NCBI GenBank assembly: GCA_025456165.1
Contig: JALOLI010000069.1
Location: forward strand, 1-10,520
Length of the DNA: 10,520 bases
From: Acidimicrobiia bacterium
GTDB taxonomy: Bacteria > Actinomycetota > Acidimicrobiia > UBA5794 > UBA11373
Direction: 5' to 3'
A program made the translations under genes and the position numbers. This document shows positions 1-6,838 of this stretch, one piece after another. Each line of letters starts with the position of its first letter. Positions within the stretch are counted from its first letter, which is position 1. The notes under the pieces were generated by a model that worked only from the letters and a program-made list of their open reading frames with translations, had not been told where the DNA came from and made no database searches.

Positions 1-1057
1 CGAGGAGCGCCACGCGGGCATCGCCGAGCTCCAGCCGACGGCCGGCGCGGTAGTCCTCCACCAGGTGATACTTGGCCACCCAGTCGCACTCGCGCCGCAG
101 GGAGAGGGGGTCCTTCTCCAGCCCGGTGAGCAGATGCTCCCACATGCCCACGGCCGACTCCACCTGCGCCGGGAAGGGGTGGGCGCGGGAGTAGCGCAGC
201 ACTCGCTCGAGGTACTCCCATTGGATGTCCAGCGCCGACAGCTCTCGGCCGTTGGCGAGGCGCACCCGGCGCCGGCAGGTGAGGTCGTGACTGATCTCGC
301 GCAGGGCCCGGATGGGGTTCTCCATCGTCAGATCGCGGAACACCACCCCTTCTTCGAGCATCTGCAGCAGGGCGAGGGTGCTGCCTGTCTTGGCGTAGGT
401 GGCGTACTCGCTCATGTTCGAGTCCCCGGCGATGACGTGCAGCCGCCGGTAGCGCTCGGCGTCGGCGTGAGGCTCGTCCCGGGTGTTGATGATCGGGCGG
501 CTGCGCGTGGTGGCCGAGGAGACGCCCTCCCAGATGTGCTCCGCCCGCTGCGCCAGGCAGAACACCGCCCCCCGCGAGGTGTGGAGGACCTTCCCCGCCC
601 CGGCGAACACCTGGCGGGTGACGAAGAAGGGGATGAGCGTATCGAGGACCTGCTGGAAGTCGCTCTGGCGGGCCACCAGGTAGTTCTCGTGGCACCCATA
701 GGAGTTTCCCGCCGAATCGGTGTTGTTCTTGAAGAGGTGGACCTGCCCCCGGATCCCCTCCTCCTCCAGGCGCCCCTCTGCCGAGTGCAGCAACCCCTCC
801 AGGACCCGCTCGCCGGCCTTGTCGTGGGCCACCAGCTCGTAGAGGCTGTCGCACTCGGGAGTGGCGTACTCGGGATGGCTGCCCACATCGAGGTACAGCC
901 GCGCCCCGTTCTCCAGGAAGACGTTCGACGACCGGCCCCACGACACGACCCGCCGGAACAGGTAGCGCGCCACCTCGTCGGGTGACAGCCGGCGCTGGCC
1001 GCGCAGGGTGCAGGTCACCCCGTACTCGTTCTCCATCCCGACGATGCGCCGCTCCAC
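1..1057 (-). CDS. pafA: Pup-protein ligase PafA (3' end outside window)
   Basis: PafA joins the C-terminal glutamate of Pup to substrate lysines using ATP; it belongs to the glutamine-synthetase-like carboxylate-amine ligase fold shared with Dop. The first 352 codons are in the window; the Mycobacterium tuberculosis protein, recalled from memory, is about 452 residues, so roughly 100 residues lie beyond position 1. The start is a GTG at 1057 giving [13 protein letters not shown], with the conserved Glu9 in the nucleotide/Mg site. The expected catalytic Asp57 is in [15 protein letters not shown]. Other family blocks are [52 protein letters not shown] and [12 protein letters not shown]. The GTG is supported by a TACGCT box ending 7 nt upstream, suggesting a leaderless mRNA. 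It is separated from the arc-dop-pup-prcBA operon by the small convergent/divergent gene at 1152, so it is probably transcribed alone. No defect is visible in the part present. Confidence 0.97.
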   Translation of the reverse strand, partial: MERRIVGMENEYGVTCTLRGQRRLSPDEVARYLFRRVVSWGRSSNVFLENGARLYLDVGSHPEYATPECDSLYELVAHDKAGERVLEGLLHSAEGRLEEEGIRGQVHLFKNNTDSAGNSYGCHENYLVARQSDFQQVLDTLIPFFVTRQVFAGAGKVLHTSRGAVFCLAQRAEHIWEGVSSATTRSRPIINTRDEPHADAERYRRLHVIAGDSNMSEYATYAKTGSTLALLQMLEEGVVFRDLTMENPIRALREISHDLTCRRRVRLANGRELSALDIQWEYLERVLRYSRAHPFPAQVESAVGMWEHLLTGLEKDPLSLRRECDWVAKYHLVEDYRAGRRLELGDARVALL

Positions 1058-1064
1058 GGCGGGC

Positions 1065-1070
1065 AGCGTA
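1065..1070 (-). promoter_or_regulatory. Putative -10 box of pafA (leaderless)
   Basis: Read on the minus strand the hexamer is TACGCT, followed by 7 nt and then the GTG start at 1057. A TANNNT box 6-8 nt before the start codon places transcription initiation at or next to the first base of the start codon. No convincing -35 box is visible. Inference from spacing; it recurs at other starts in the window. Confidence 0.5.
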
Positions 1071-1138
1071 CCCGGGCGGTGCCGCTCCGGGCCCGCCTTC
1101 TCCCCACAATGGGCCCTGGGGTGCGGCCGGCCTCCCGA

Positions 1139-1144
1139 TACCAT
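1139..1144 (+). promoter_or_regulatory. Putative -10 box of the DUF2007 gene (leaderless)
   Basis: TACCAT followed by a 7-nt spacer and ATG at 1152. The box overlaps the alternative upstream ATG at 1143, so that ATG would be inside the promoter and probably not in the mRNA. This is why 1152 was preferred as the start. No Shine-Dalgarno sequence precedes either ATG, which agrees with leaderless initiation. Confidence 0.5.
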
Positions 1145-1151
1145 GCGGCCG

Positions 1152-1394
1152 ATGACCTCCCCTGTTCCCGGGCCCTTCGTGCTCCTGGCGACCCTGGCCG
1201 ATCCGGCGGCCGCCGAACTGTGCGCCGCCCTCCTGCGCTCGGCCGGGATCGACTCGCGGCTGCGCGGTGAATCGCTCGGCCCCTACCGGCTCACCGTCGG
1301 GAGCATGGCGGCCACCCAGGTGTGGGTGCCGGCCTCCGAGCTGCAGGATGCCCGGGATGTGATCGAGGACTCCGGCCTGCCCGACGGCGGGTAG
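1152..1394 (+). CDS. DUF2007-type small protein between pafA and prcA
   Basis: An 80-residue soluble protein starting [18 protein letters not shown]. The pattern resembles the DUF2007 family (PF09413, described as putative prokaryotic signal-transducing proteins): a hydrophobic strand (FVLLATL), then a helix with an Ala-rich [13 protein letters not shown] segment, a short strand region, a VWVPASEL strand and a closing helix [11 protein letters not shown]. The family fold is ferredoxin-like, and its biochemical role is not established. There is no signal peptide or membrane segment. It sits head-to-head with pafA (94 bp apart) and tail-to-tail with prcA, inside the pupylation locus but on the opposite strand, so a role in that pathway is only a guess. 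The ATG at 1143 is in frame and would add three residues; the -10 box argues for 1152. The assignment rests on pattern memory, with moderate certainty. Confidence 0.75.
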   Translation: MTSPVPGPFVLLATLADPAAAELCAALLRSAGIDSRLRGESLGPYRLTVGSMAATQVWVPASELQDARDVIEDSGLPDGG

Positions 1395-1402
1395 CGCGTC
1401 GG

Positions 1403-1415
1403 CGGCGGCCCGCCG
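1403..1415. repeat. Short GC-rich inverted repeat after the DUF2007 stop
   Basis: CGGCGG and CCGCCG flank a single C, 8 bp downstream of the TAG ending at 1394, so it can fold as a five-pair stem with a 3-nt loop. There is no T-tract. It may help end transcription of the small gene, but in a region this GC-rich it could be chance. Confidence 0.25.
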
Positions 1416-1457
1416 GAGGCTCCACCTCGCTCAGCACGCGCATCGACAGGCTCGGGG

Positions 1458-1500
1458 CATCATCGCAACCCGTCAGACCACCGACGCCCGGACGATGATG
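1458..1500. repeat. 8-bp inverted repeat in the prcA / DUF2007 convergent gap
   Basis: CATCATCG at 1458-1465 pairs with CGATGATG at 1493-1500 across 27 nt. It lies 26 bp past the prcA stop and 63 bp past the DUF2007 stop, so both convergent transcripts could run into it. The loop is long and no U-tract follows on either strand, so it is not a textbook intrinsic terminator. It is the only clear symmetric structure in the 131-bp gap apart from the short repeat at 1403. Confidence 0.35.
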
Positions 1501-1525
1501 CTGGTTCCCCTACTGATGCGTCTTC

Positions 1526-2200
1526 TCAGGCGCCGCCCATCTCCTCCGCCGCCAGCCGGCGGAAGGCCCTGCGGCCGAGGGTCCGGTCGACCACCGCCGC
1601 CTCCCACTCATGGACTTCGAAGCTCCGGGCGCCCACCGTCTGGAAGGCCGCCACCGCCCACTGCACCGCCTCGGCGAGAGGCGCCTCAGGCCGGTAGCTC
1701 TGCCGGAGCAGCGCGGCGAGCTGGTCCTCCTGGCCGCCGATGACCGCCACGTGGTCGTCGGCCGAGAGGGTGCCGTCGTAGGTGATCTTGAACAGGAGGT
1801 TGCCCGCGGTGGTATCCCCCACTTCGGCCAGCATGATGCCTACCTCGTAGGGCTTCACCTCCTGGGTGAAGATCTGGCCGAGGGCGTGGGAGTAGGCATT
1901 GGCCAGGGACTTGGCGGTGACATCGCTGCGGGCGTAGGAGTAGCCCTTCAGGTCGGCGTGGCGGATCCCGGCCACCCGCAGCGCCTCGAACTCGCTGTAC
2001 TTCCCCGCCCCGGCGAAGGCGATCCGGTCGTAGATCTCCCCGATCTTGTGCAGGGTGCCGCTGGGGTTCTCGGCCACCAGCAGGATGCCGTCGGCGTACT
2101 CCACTGCGGCGATCGACTTGCCCCGGGCGATGCCCTTGCGGGCGTACTCGGCCCGGTCCTTCATGAGCTGCTCGGGCGGGACGTAGAACGGGACGGTCAT
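1526..2200 (-). CDS. prcA: 20S proteasome alpha subunit PrcA
   Basis: PrcA forms the outer heptameric rings of the bacterial 20S core, gates substrate entry and docks the C-termini of the Arc/Mpa ring. The 224-residue product begins MTVPFYVPPEQLMKDRAEYA and continues RKGIARGKS, the alpha-subunit N-terminal helix and gate region. Further family blocks are VAENPSGTLHKIGEIYDR, FAGAGKYSEFEALR and FTQEVKPYEVGIMLAEVG. It has no N-terminal catalytic threonine, as expected for an alpha subunit. The C-terminus (RTLGRRAFRRL) is shorter than the tail I recall for M. tuberculosis PrcA (about 248 residues). The ATG at 2200 overlaps the prcB stop in an ATGA, with GGGGGAGG (2205-2212) 4 nt upstream as ribosome binding site, so it is coupled to prcB. 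It is the last gene of the operon. Confidence 0.97.
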   Translation of the reverse strand: MTVPFYVPPEQLMKDRAEYARKGIARGKSIAAVEYADGILLVAENPSGTLHKIGEIYDRIAFAGAGKYSEFEALRVAGIRHADLKGYSYARSDVTAKSLANAYSHALGQIFTQEVKPYEVGIMLAEVGDTTAGNLLFKITYDGTLSADDHVAVIGGQEDQLAALLRQSYRPEAPLAEAVQWAVAAFQTVGARSFEVHEWEAAVVDRTLGRRAFRRLAAEEMGGA

Positions 2201-2991
2201 CGCGCCTCCCCCATGGCCCGGCGGGCGGCGGCAGCCACCCGGTCCTCGGCCAGCTCGCTGAAGCCCTGCGCCGAGATGACCACGACGTTGGGGTAGATCC
2301 CCCGCTGCAGATCGGGGCCGCCGGTGGCCGAATCTTCCTCGGCCGCCGCCACCAGGGCCTCGACCGCCACCCTCAGCGCCTCGTCCTCGGTGAGGCCCTC
2401 GCGGAAGGCACCCCGCAGGTGGGCCTTGGCGTAGGGGCCGCCGGAACCCGTCGCGGTGAAGTCGGTCTCCTCGTAGCGCCCGCCGACCACGTCGTAGCTG
2501 TAGAGGCGGCCCCGTCCGGCCGCCTCGTCGAAGCCGCAGAAGAGCGGGACGACGACGAGCCCCTGAAAGGCCATAGGCAGCTGTGCCCGGACCATGGCCG
2601 CCAGGTGGTTGGCCTTGCCTTCCAGGCTGAGCCGGCTGCCCTCGAGCTTCTCGTAGTGCTCGAGCTCGGTCTGGAACAGGCGGATGAGTTCGATGGCGAT
2701 GCCGGCGACGCCGGAGATCGCCACTGCCGAGAGGGTGTCGGCGGGGAACACCTTCTGCAGGCTGCGGTGGGCGATCACATTGCCCACCGTGGCCCGGCGG
2801 TCGCCCGCCATGAGAACCCCGCCGGCGTAGCGGAAGGCGAGCACGGTGGTGGCCTCAGGAGGCTCCAGTGACCCCGCCTCGGCCGGCAGAGACCACCGGG
2901 GGCCCAGGCCGCGCGACTGCAGGAGGGCGGTGAAGCTGGCGGCCGGGACCACCGGATCCCAGGGGAGGCCGCCGGCTCGCCCCTCGGTCAC
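2197..2991 (-). CDS. prcB: 20S proteasome beta subunit PrcB (with propeptide)
   Basis: PrcB forms the inner proteolytic rings. The 264-residue precursor has a 47-residue propeptide, and the mature chain should begin at Thr48 (TTVLAFRYAGGVLMAGDRRA). Counting from that threonine, the catalytic Asp17 (GDRR) and Lys33 (LQKVF) are in the expected places, and the conserved TGGPDLQRGIYPNVVV block is present, so it should be an active N-terminal-nucleophile hydrolase. The residue before Thr1 is alanine (PPEA-TTV, codon GCC), whereas the M. tuberculosis protein and most processed beta subunits have glycine. The GTG start at 2991 shares a GTGA with the pup stop, and a G-rich AAGGGGGG stretch lies just upstream. 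Single beta gene paired with a single alpha gene, which implies a simple alpha7-beta7-beta7-alpha7 particle. Confidence 0.97.
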   Translation of the reverse strand: MTEGRAGGLPWDPVVPAASFTALLQSRGLGPRWSLPAEAGSLEPPEATTVLAFRYAGGVLMAGDRRATVGNVIAHRSLQKVFPADTLSAVAISGVAGIAIELIRLFQTELEHYEKLEGSRLSLEGKANHLAAMVRAQLPMAFQGLVVVPLFCGFDEAAGRGRLYSYDVVGGRYEETDFTATGSGGPYAKAHLRGAFREGLTEDEALRVAVEALVAAAEEDSATGGPDLQRGIYPNVVVISAQGFSELAEDRVAAAARRAMGEAR

Positions 2992-3182
2992 TGGCCCCCC
3001 TTTTGCACGTAGTTCTTGACGAACTCCTCGGCGTTCTCCTCGAGGACGGAGTCGATCTCGTCGAGCAGGTCGTCTATGCGCTCCGTGAGCTCGCCGCCCA
3101 TCCCCTGCGGGACGGCAGCCCCCTGCGGGGACTCCTCAGAGTGCCCCGAGCGGCGGGGCTGCTTGCGTTCCTGTTCGGGCAT
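2988..3182 (-). CDS. pup: Prokaryotic ubiquitin-like protein Pup (Gly-Gly-Gln form)
   Basis: Pup is the small, largely disordered protein tag attached to lysines of proteins destined for the proteasome. The 64-residue product has the expected layout: a charged, low-complexity N-terminal half ([18 protein letters not shown]), then the helix-forming ELTERIDDLLDEIDSVLEEN segment that binds the Arc coiled coil, and the conserved end VKNYVQKGGQ. Because it ends in Gln, Dop must deamidate it to Glu before PafA can use it. The start is ATG at 3182, with GGAGGAG at 3186-3192, the clearest ribosome binding site inside the operon. This fits a need for more Pup than enzymes. The first 47 bp of the gene overlap the 3' end of dop in another frame, and the stop overlaps the prcB GTG. 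Confidence 0.98.
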   Translation of the reverse strand: MPEQERKQPRRSGHSEESPQGAAVPQGMGGELTERIDDLLDEIDSVLEENAEEFVKNYVQKGGQ

Positions 3183-4653
3183 TGGCTCCTCCGAGGGCTT
3201 GGATCAGATCGGCGGCCGTGGCGGACCGATCGATGAGGTCGGCCACTCGCTCCCGGCTCCCGCGCAGCGGCTCCATCATAGGCACCCGCACCAGGGCAGC
3301 CTCCCCGACGTCGAGGATCAGCGACTCCCAGTTGGCGGCCAGCACGGCGTCGCCGAAACGTTCCACGACGCGCCCCCGGAAGTAGGCGCGGGTCCGCTCC
3401 GGAGGCTCCGTCGTGGCCCGATCCACCTCGGCATCGGTGAACAGCCGGTCCATGCGGCCCGCCCGGACGAGGCGGCGGTGCAGGCTGCGCTCCGGGGCGA
3501 CATCGTGGTACTGCAGGTCCAGCAGTCGCAGCTTGGGATGGGACCAGGCCAGGCCGTCGCGGGCACGGTATTCCTCCATCAGGCGGAGCTTGGCGGCCCA
3601 ATCCAGGTACCCGGCGGTGGAAGCCGGGTCCGCCTCCAACGCGTCCAGCGTCTCGCCCCAGAGGCTCAGCACGCCGCTCTCGACCGGCCCGACCCCAACT
3701 TCGGCCGCGTAGCTCGCGACGCGCGCCAGGTACTGCCGCTGCAGGTCGAGCGGGGACGCCGTCTTGCCCCCATCGAGCCGGACCGTCCGCCGCAGGCCCG
3801 GGTCGTGGCTCACCCGCCACATCTCCCGCACCGGGTCCTCGAGGAGCAGGGGCTTCCCCAGTGCCCCCGCCTCCAGCGCGGCCAGCACCATCGCCGTACT
3901 CCCCAGCTTGAGCAGGATCTGCTTCTCCGACAGGTTGGCATCCCCCACGATCACGTGCAGCCGGCGATAGGTGCCCGGGTCGGCGTGCGGCTCGTCCCGG
4001 GTGTTGACGATGGGCCGCTTCAGGGTGGTCTCCAGGCCCACTTCCTCCTCGAAGAAGTCGGCGCGCTGGCTCAGCTGGAAGGGAACACCGGGGCGGCCGT
4101 TCTCGCTACCCACCTTCCCCGCCCCGGTGAACACCTGGCGGGTGACGAGGAAGGCCGTCAGGTGGGCCACGATGTCGCCGAAGGGAACCGCCCGGGCCAT
4201 CAGGTAGTTCTCGTGGGCGCCGTACGAGTTGCCCTTGCCGTCGCTGTTGTTCTTGTGGATCAGGAGGCGCTCCCCCGGCCCCAGGGCGCCCTGGGCGGCG
4301 GCGGCAGCGCGGGCCAGGATCACCTCTCCGGCCTTGTCGTAGAGGGCGGCCTCGAGCGGGTCGAAGCACTCGGGCGTGGAGAACTCAGGGTGAGCGTGGT
4401 CGACGTACAGCCTGGCGCCGTTGGCCAGGACGGCGTTGAGCATGCCGTTGTCGAAGTCTGACGCCCCCGAACCGAAGCCCCGGGCATCGCGCCCCGGGGT
4501 CTCATCGTCGTACGACCACCGCACGCGCCCGGGTCCGGCGTACGCCCCCACCACGAGGCTCGACGCCGTCACCGGGTTGTAGCCGGACCGGCCGCGCACG
4601 CTGATCCCGAACTCGGTCTCGGTCCCGAGCACCTTGTGAACGGCGAGGCTCAC
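3136..4653 (-). CDS. dop: Pup deamidase / depupylase Dop
   Basis: Dop converts the C-terminal Gln of Pup to Glu and also cleaves Pup from tagged proteins; it is a paralogue of PafA. The 505-residue product shows [14 protein letters not shown] at the start (the Glu of the ATP/Mg site), [17 protein letters not shown] (start of the flexible Dop-loop region), [19 protein letters not shown] with the catalytic Asp85, [50 protein letters not shown] and the C-terminal [15 protein letters not shown]. The YVDHAHPE form and the Dop-loop region separate it from PafA. The start is GTG at 4653, sharing GTGA with the arc stop; no ribosome binding site is seen, so reinitiation after arc is likely. A second GTG eight codons in would give a start closer to that of mycobacterial Dop. 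The C-terminal tail, about 15 residues rich in Ala/Pro/Gly, is the part that overlaps pup. Confidence 0.97.
   Translation of the reverse strand: MSLAVHKVLGTETEFGISVRGRSGYNPVTASSLVVGAYAGPGRVRWSYDDETPGRDARGFGSGASDFDNGMLNAVLANGARLYVDHAHPEFSTPECFDPLEAALYDKAGEVILARAAAAAQGALGPGERLLIHKNNSDGKGNSYGAHENYLMARAVPFGDIVAHLTAFLVTRQVFTGAGKVGSENGRPGVPFQLSQRADFFEEEVGLETTLKRPIVNTRDEPHADPGTYRRLHVIVGDANLSEKQILLKLGSTAMVLAALEAGALGKPLLLEDPVREMWRVSHDPGLRRTVRLDGGKTASPLDLQRQYLARVASYAAEVGVGPVESGVLSLWGETLDALEADPASTAGYLDWAAKLRLMEEYRARDGLAWSHPKLRLLDLQYHDVAPERSLHRRLVRAGRMDRLFTDAEVDRATTEPPERTRAYFRGRVVERFGDAVLAANWESLILDVGEAALVRVPMMEPLRGSRERVADLIDRSATAADLIQALGGANARTGTQAAPPLGAL
3186..3192 (-). promoter_or_regulatory. Strong ribosome binding site of pup inside dop
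   Basis: On the minus strand GGAGGAG lies with its GGAGG core 5 nt before the pup ATG. It decides the pup start and lets ribosomes enter within the dop coding region, which could raise Pup output above that of the coupled genes. Confidence 0.75.
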
Positions 4654-6371
4654 AGGTATTGGCCCGTGCTGATCGCTTCGATGGCGCGGTGCGGGGTGTC
4701 GCCCCCGACCAGGGTCCGCACGTAGACGATGCGCTCGCCCTTCTTGCCGGAGATGCGGGCCCAGTCGTCGGGGTTGGTGGTGTTGGGCAGGTCCTCGTGC
4801 TCGCGAAACTCCTGGCGCACCGCCTCGACCAGATCGGCGGTCCCCACCCCGCGTCCGCCGCCCGCTATCTCCCGCTTGATGGCCGTCTTCTTGGCCCGGC
4901 GCACCACGTTCTCGATCATGGCCCCCGAGGCGAAATCCCTGAAGAAGAGTGTCTCCTTGTCACCGCTGGCGTAGGTCACCTCGAGGAAGCGGTTCTCGTC
5001 GTTGGTGGCGTACATCGCCGCGATGACCCGCTCGATCATGGCCGTCACCAGCGCCGCTCGATCGCCCCCGGCGGCGCCGAGCTCGTCCTCAGGCAGGGGC
5101 AGGGTCTGCCGCAGGTAGATGCCGAAGATCTCCCGCGCCGCCGCCTCGTCGGGACGCTCGATCTTGATCTTCACATCGAGCCGCCCCGGGCGCAGGATGG
5201 CCGGGTCGATGAGGTCCTCGCGGTTCGAGGCCCCGATCACGATGACATTCTTCAGGCCTTCGACGCCGTCGAGCTCAGAGAGGAGCTGCGGGACCACCGT
5301 GTGCTCCACATCCGACGACACCCCGCTGCCCCGGATGCGGAACAGGGAATCCATCTCGTCGAAGAAGACGATGACCGGCACCCCCTCGTCGGACTTCTCC
5401 TTGGCGCGGGAGAAGATGAGCCGGATCTGCCGCTCGGTCTCGCCGACGTACTTGTTGAGGAGTTCCGGGCCCTTCACGTTGAGGAAGTACGACCGCGCAT
5501 CCTCCGAGCCGGTCTTGGCCGCGACCGCACGGGCGAGGCTGTTGGCCACCGCCTTGGCGATCAGGGTCTTGCCGCAGCCCGGAGGCCCATAGAGGAGCAC
5601 CCCCTTGGGGGCGCTGAGCCCGTACTCCTCGAAGAGGTGCTTCTGCAGGTAGGGCAGCTCGACCGCGTCGCGGATGGTCTCGATCTGCGGCCCGAGGCCC
5701 CCGATCTGCTCGTAGGTGATGTCGGGGACTTCCTCCAGGACGAGCTCCTCAACCTCGGGCCGCACCAGCCGTTCGTGGATCAGCCCGCTCCGCCCGTCGA
5801 GCCGCACCGAGTCCCCCACCCGCAGCGGCGCCTCCAGCATCGGCCCGGCCAGGCCCACCACCCGCTCCTCGTCCGCCGGCCCCACGACGATCACCCGGCC
5901 ATCTCCCATGACCTCTTTGACCGTGGCCACCTCCCCGGCAGGGTCGAAGGCCCGCACGTCCACCACGTTCATTGCCTCGTTGAGCAAGACTTCCTGCCCG
6001 CGCTCCAGTTCCTTGACCTCGATGGCCGGCTGCACCCCCACTCGCAGTTTGCGCCCGCCGGTGAGCACGTCGAGCGTCCCGTCTGTGTTGACGCGCTCGA
6101 CGATGCCGAAGGCGTTCGGAGGAGCAGTCAGCTTCTCGACCTCGGTGCGCAGCAGGGCGAGCTGTTGGCGGGTCTCCTCGAGCGCGGCCGAGAGCCGCTC
6201 GTTCTGCGACACCGCCTGGGACAACCGCCCCTTGGCCTCGAGCAGGCGCTCCTCGAGCACCCGCACCCGGCGCGGGGCATCCTGGAGGCGGCGCCGCAGG
6301 ATGGCGATCTCCTCCTCCAGCATCCGGATCGTCTGAGCCAGCTCGTCGCCGGAGTGCTCGTCCGCAGCCAA
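4650..6371 (-). CDS. arc: Proteasome-associated AAA+ ATPase Arc/Mpa
   Basis: This hexameric unfoldase recognises pupylated proteins and threads them into the 20S core. The 573-residue product has, in order, an N-terminal coiled coil (about 15-83, heptads such as [15 protein letters not shown]) that binds Pup, tandem OB domains (about 88-205), and an AAA+ module with Walker A GPPGCGKT (262-269), pore loop KYVG (307-310), Walker [11 protein letters not shown] (333-342) and [19 protein letters not shown] carrying sensor and arginine-finger residues. The final GQYL, with penultimate Tyr, is the expected signal that docks into PrcA pockets. The start is TTG at 6371 with AGGAGGAG (6374-6381) just upstream; a later ATG at codon 17 would cut the coiled-coil entry. 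It is the first gene of the operon, and its stop overlaps the dop GTG. The frame is open far upstream, but that part reads through other genes and is not coding in this frame. Confidence 0.97.
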   Translation of the reverse strand: MAADEHSGDELAQTIRMLEEEIAILRRRLQDAPRRVRVLEERLLEAKGRLSQAVSQNERLSAALEETRQQLALLRTEVEKLTAPPNAFGIVERVNTDGTLDVLTGGRKLRVGVQPAIEVKELERGQEVLLNEAMNVVDVRAFDPAGEVATVKEVMGDGRVIVVGPADEERVVGLAGPMLEAPLRVGDSVRLDGRSGLIHERLVRPEVEELVLEEVPDITYEQIGGLGPQIETIRDAVELPYLQKHLFEEYGLSAPKGVLLYGPPGCGKTLIAKAVANSLARAVAAKTGSEDARSYFLNVKGPELLNKYVGETERQIRLIFSRAKEKSDEGVPVIVFFDEMDSLFRIRGSGVSSDVEHTVVPQLLSELDGVEGLKNVIVIGASNREDLIDPAILRPGRLDVKIKIERPDEAAAREIFGIYLRQTLPLPEDELGAAGGDRAALVTAMIERVIAAMYATNDENRFLEVTYASGDKETLFFRDFASGAMIENVVRRAKKTAIKREIAGGGRGVGTADLVEAVRQEFREHEDLPNTTNPDDWARISGKKGERIVYVRTLVGGDTPHRAIEAISTGQYL

Positions 6372-6373
6372 GG

Positions 6374-6381
6374 CTCCTCCT
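6374..6381 (-). promoter_or_regulatory. Ribosome binding site fixing the TTG start of arc
   Basis: AGGAGGAG on the minus strand, ending 2 nt before the TTG at 6371 (the AGGAGG core is 4 nt away). It is the best Shine-Dalgarno match upstream of the coiled coil and explains a rare TTG start. Confidence 0.7.
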
Positions 6382-6396
6382 GGTCGGCCGGCGGTG

Positions 6397-6402
6397 AGTA
6401 TA
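6397..6402 (-). promoter_or_regulatory. Putative -10 box of the arc-dop-pup-prcB-prcA operon
   Basis: TATACT on the minus strand, 25 nt upstream of the arc TTG. Initiation about 7 nt downstream would leave a leader of about 20 nt holding the AGGAGGAG site. No clear -35 box is visible at 17-18 nt. No second promoter is obvious inside the operon. Confidence 0.5.
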
Positions 6403-6482
6403 CGGCCGCCCCTTCTGCAGCCCCGGCGCTCGCCCTGCGGCCCATCCGGCGCAGCAGGATTCGGAGCCGCCGTTTCGCCCGG

Positions 6483-6488
6483 TACAAT
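6483..6488 (+). promoter_or_regulatory. Putative -10 box of the ferredoxin gene
   Basis: TACAAT, 31 nt before the ATG at 6520, divergent from the arc promoter in a 148-bp gap. A weak TTCGGA at 6460-6465 sits 17 nt upstream as a possible -35. AGAGGGA before the ATG serves as a modest ribosome binding site, so unlike several neighbours this transcript would carry a leader of roughly 25 nt. Confidence 0.45.
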
Positions 6489-6519
6489 CGTCCTAGGTCC
6501 CAACGAACAGAGGGAAACG

Positions 6520-6686
6520 ATGAAGGTCTGGATCGACCAGGACCTCTGCACCGGCGACGGCCTGTGCGAGGAGATTGCCCCCGACGTCTTCGTCCAGGCA
6601 AGGCGCAGGTTCCCGCCGGCTCCGAGGACGCCACTCGCCAGTCCGCCGAGGAATGCCCCGGCGAGTGCATCTTCATCGAGGAGTAG
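6520..6686 (+). pseudogene. Ferredoxin (3Fe-4S/4Fe-4S type) with internal deletion and frameshift
   Basis: Small single-cluster ferredoxins carry electrons, for example to cytochromes P450 or other oxidoreductases. The N-terminal part reads [19 protein letters not shown] then APDVFVQ, with cysteines at 10 and 16. The expected C-terminal part, [19 protein letters not shown] then [10 protein letters not shown], with two more cysteines, appears only one frame away, beginning at 6597. Reading straight on from 6598 gives an Arg/Pro/Ser-rich tail unlike any ferredoxin. Compared with related actinobacterial ferredoxins as I remember them (about 75-80 residues), the two pieces total about 54, so roughly 20-25 residues between the cysteine blocks are missing and the junction is out of frame. 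All four cysteines survive, but in two frames. It is divergent from arc. It is either a real pseudogene or a local sequence/assembly fault; a -1 frameshift would rejoin the pieces but no slippery site is seen. Confidence 0.8.
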
Positions 6687-6695
6687 GGGTGCGCC

Positions 6696-6765
6696 AATAG
6701 GCCGCCGCCCCTCGCCGGATGCCGGCCGACGGTTGGGCGGCAGCCGGCCCTGAGGCGGACCTATT
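6696..6765. repeat. Nested inverted repeat downstream of the ferredoxin gene
   Basis: An outer arm AATAGGCCGCC (6696-6706) pairs with GGCGGACCTATT (6754-6765) with a single bulged base. Inside it GCCGGC occurs at 6721-6726 and 6743-6748 and can form a second stem. It begins 10 bp after the ferredoxin stop and ends 30 bp before the terminator hairpin. The length and the match of the AT-containing outer arms make chance less likely than for an all-GC repeat. The role is unknown; it could add to termination or be a relic of a small palindromic element. Confidence 0.4.
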
Positions 6766-6794
6766 CGCGTATCCCTCCGGCGCTCCCAACGTCT

Positions 6795-6829
6795 GAAGAG
6801 GGGCCTCGCGGCTAGCGGGGCCCCTCTTC
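6795..6829. terminator. Bidirectional hairpin terminator between fdx and trmI
   Basis: GAAGAGGGGCCTCG (6795-6808) pairs with CGGGGCCCCTCTTC (6816-6829) over 14 positions with one T-G wobble and a 7-nt loop. It lies in the convergent gap, 10 bp past the trmI stop and about 108 bp past the fdx stop. The A/T-richer outer ends give a partial U-tract on both strands. It is the strongest hairpin in the window. Confidence 0.8.
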
Positions 6830-6838
6830 TGTGGGCGG

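Noticed and set aside
65..985. Plus-strand 306-codon frame opposite pafA
   Set aside because: Shadow frame. The minus strand encodes PafA, which is easy to miss because the gene runs off the window's left edge and starts with GTG.
1495..1743. Pro/Arg-rich plus-strand frame near the prcA 3' end
   Set aside because: Composition is a reflection of GC-rich prcA codons, and it has no supported start.
3016..4461. Long plus-strand frame antisense to dop
   Set aside because: The sequence is His/Gln/Arg/Pro-rich with no domain, and dop on the other strand is an unmistakable family member.
4659..6686. Long plus-strand frame antisense to arc running into the ferredoxin C-terminal block
   Set aside because: It mirrors arc codons in a high-GC genome. 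Only its last about 30 residues are meaningful, and these are the displaced ferredoxin C-terminus.
6520..6686. Programmed ribosomal frameshifting in the ferredoxin
   Set aside because: No slippery heptamer is visible at the junction (GTC-CAG-GCA-AGG), and residues expected from the family are also missing, which recoding would not explain.
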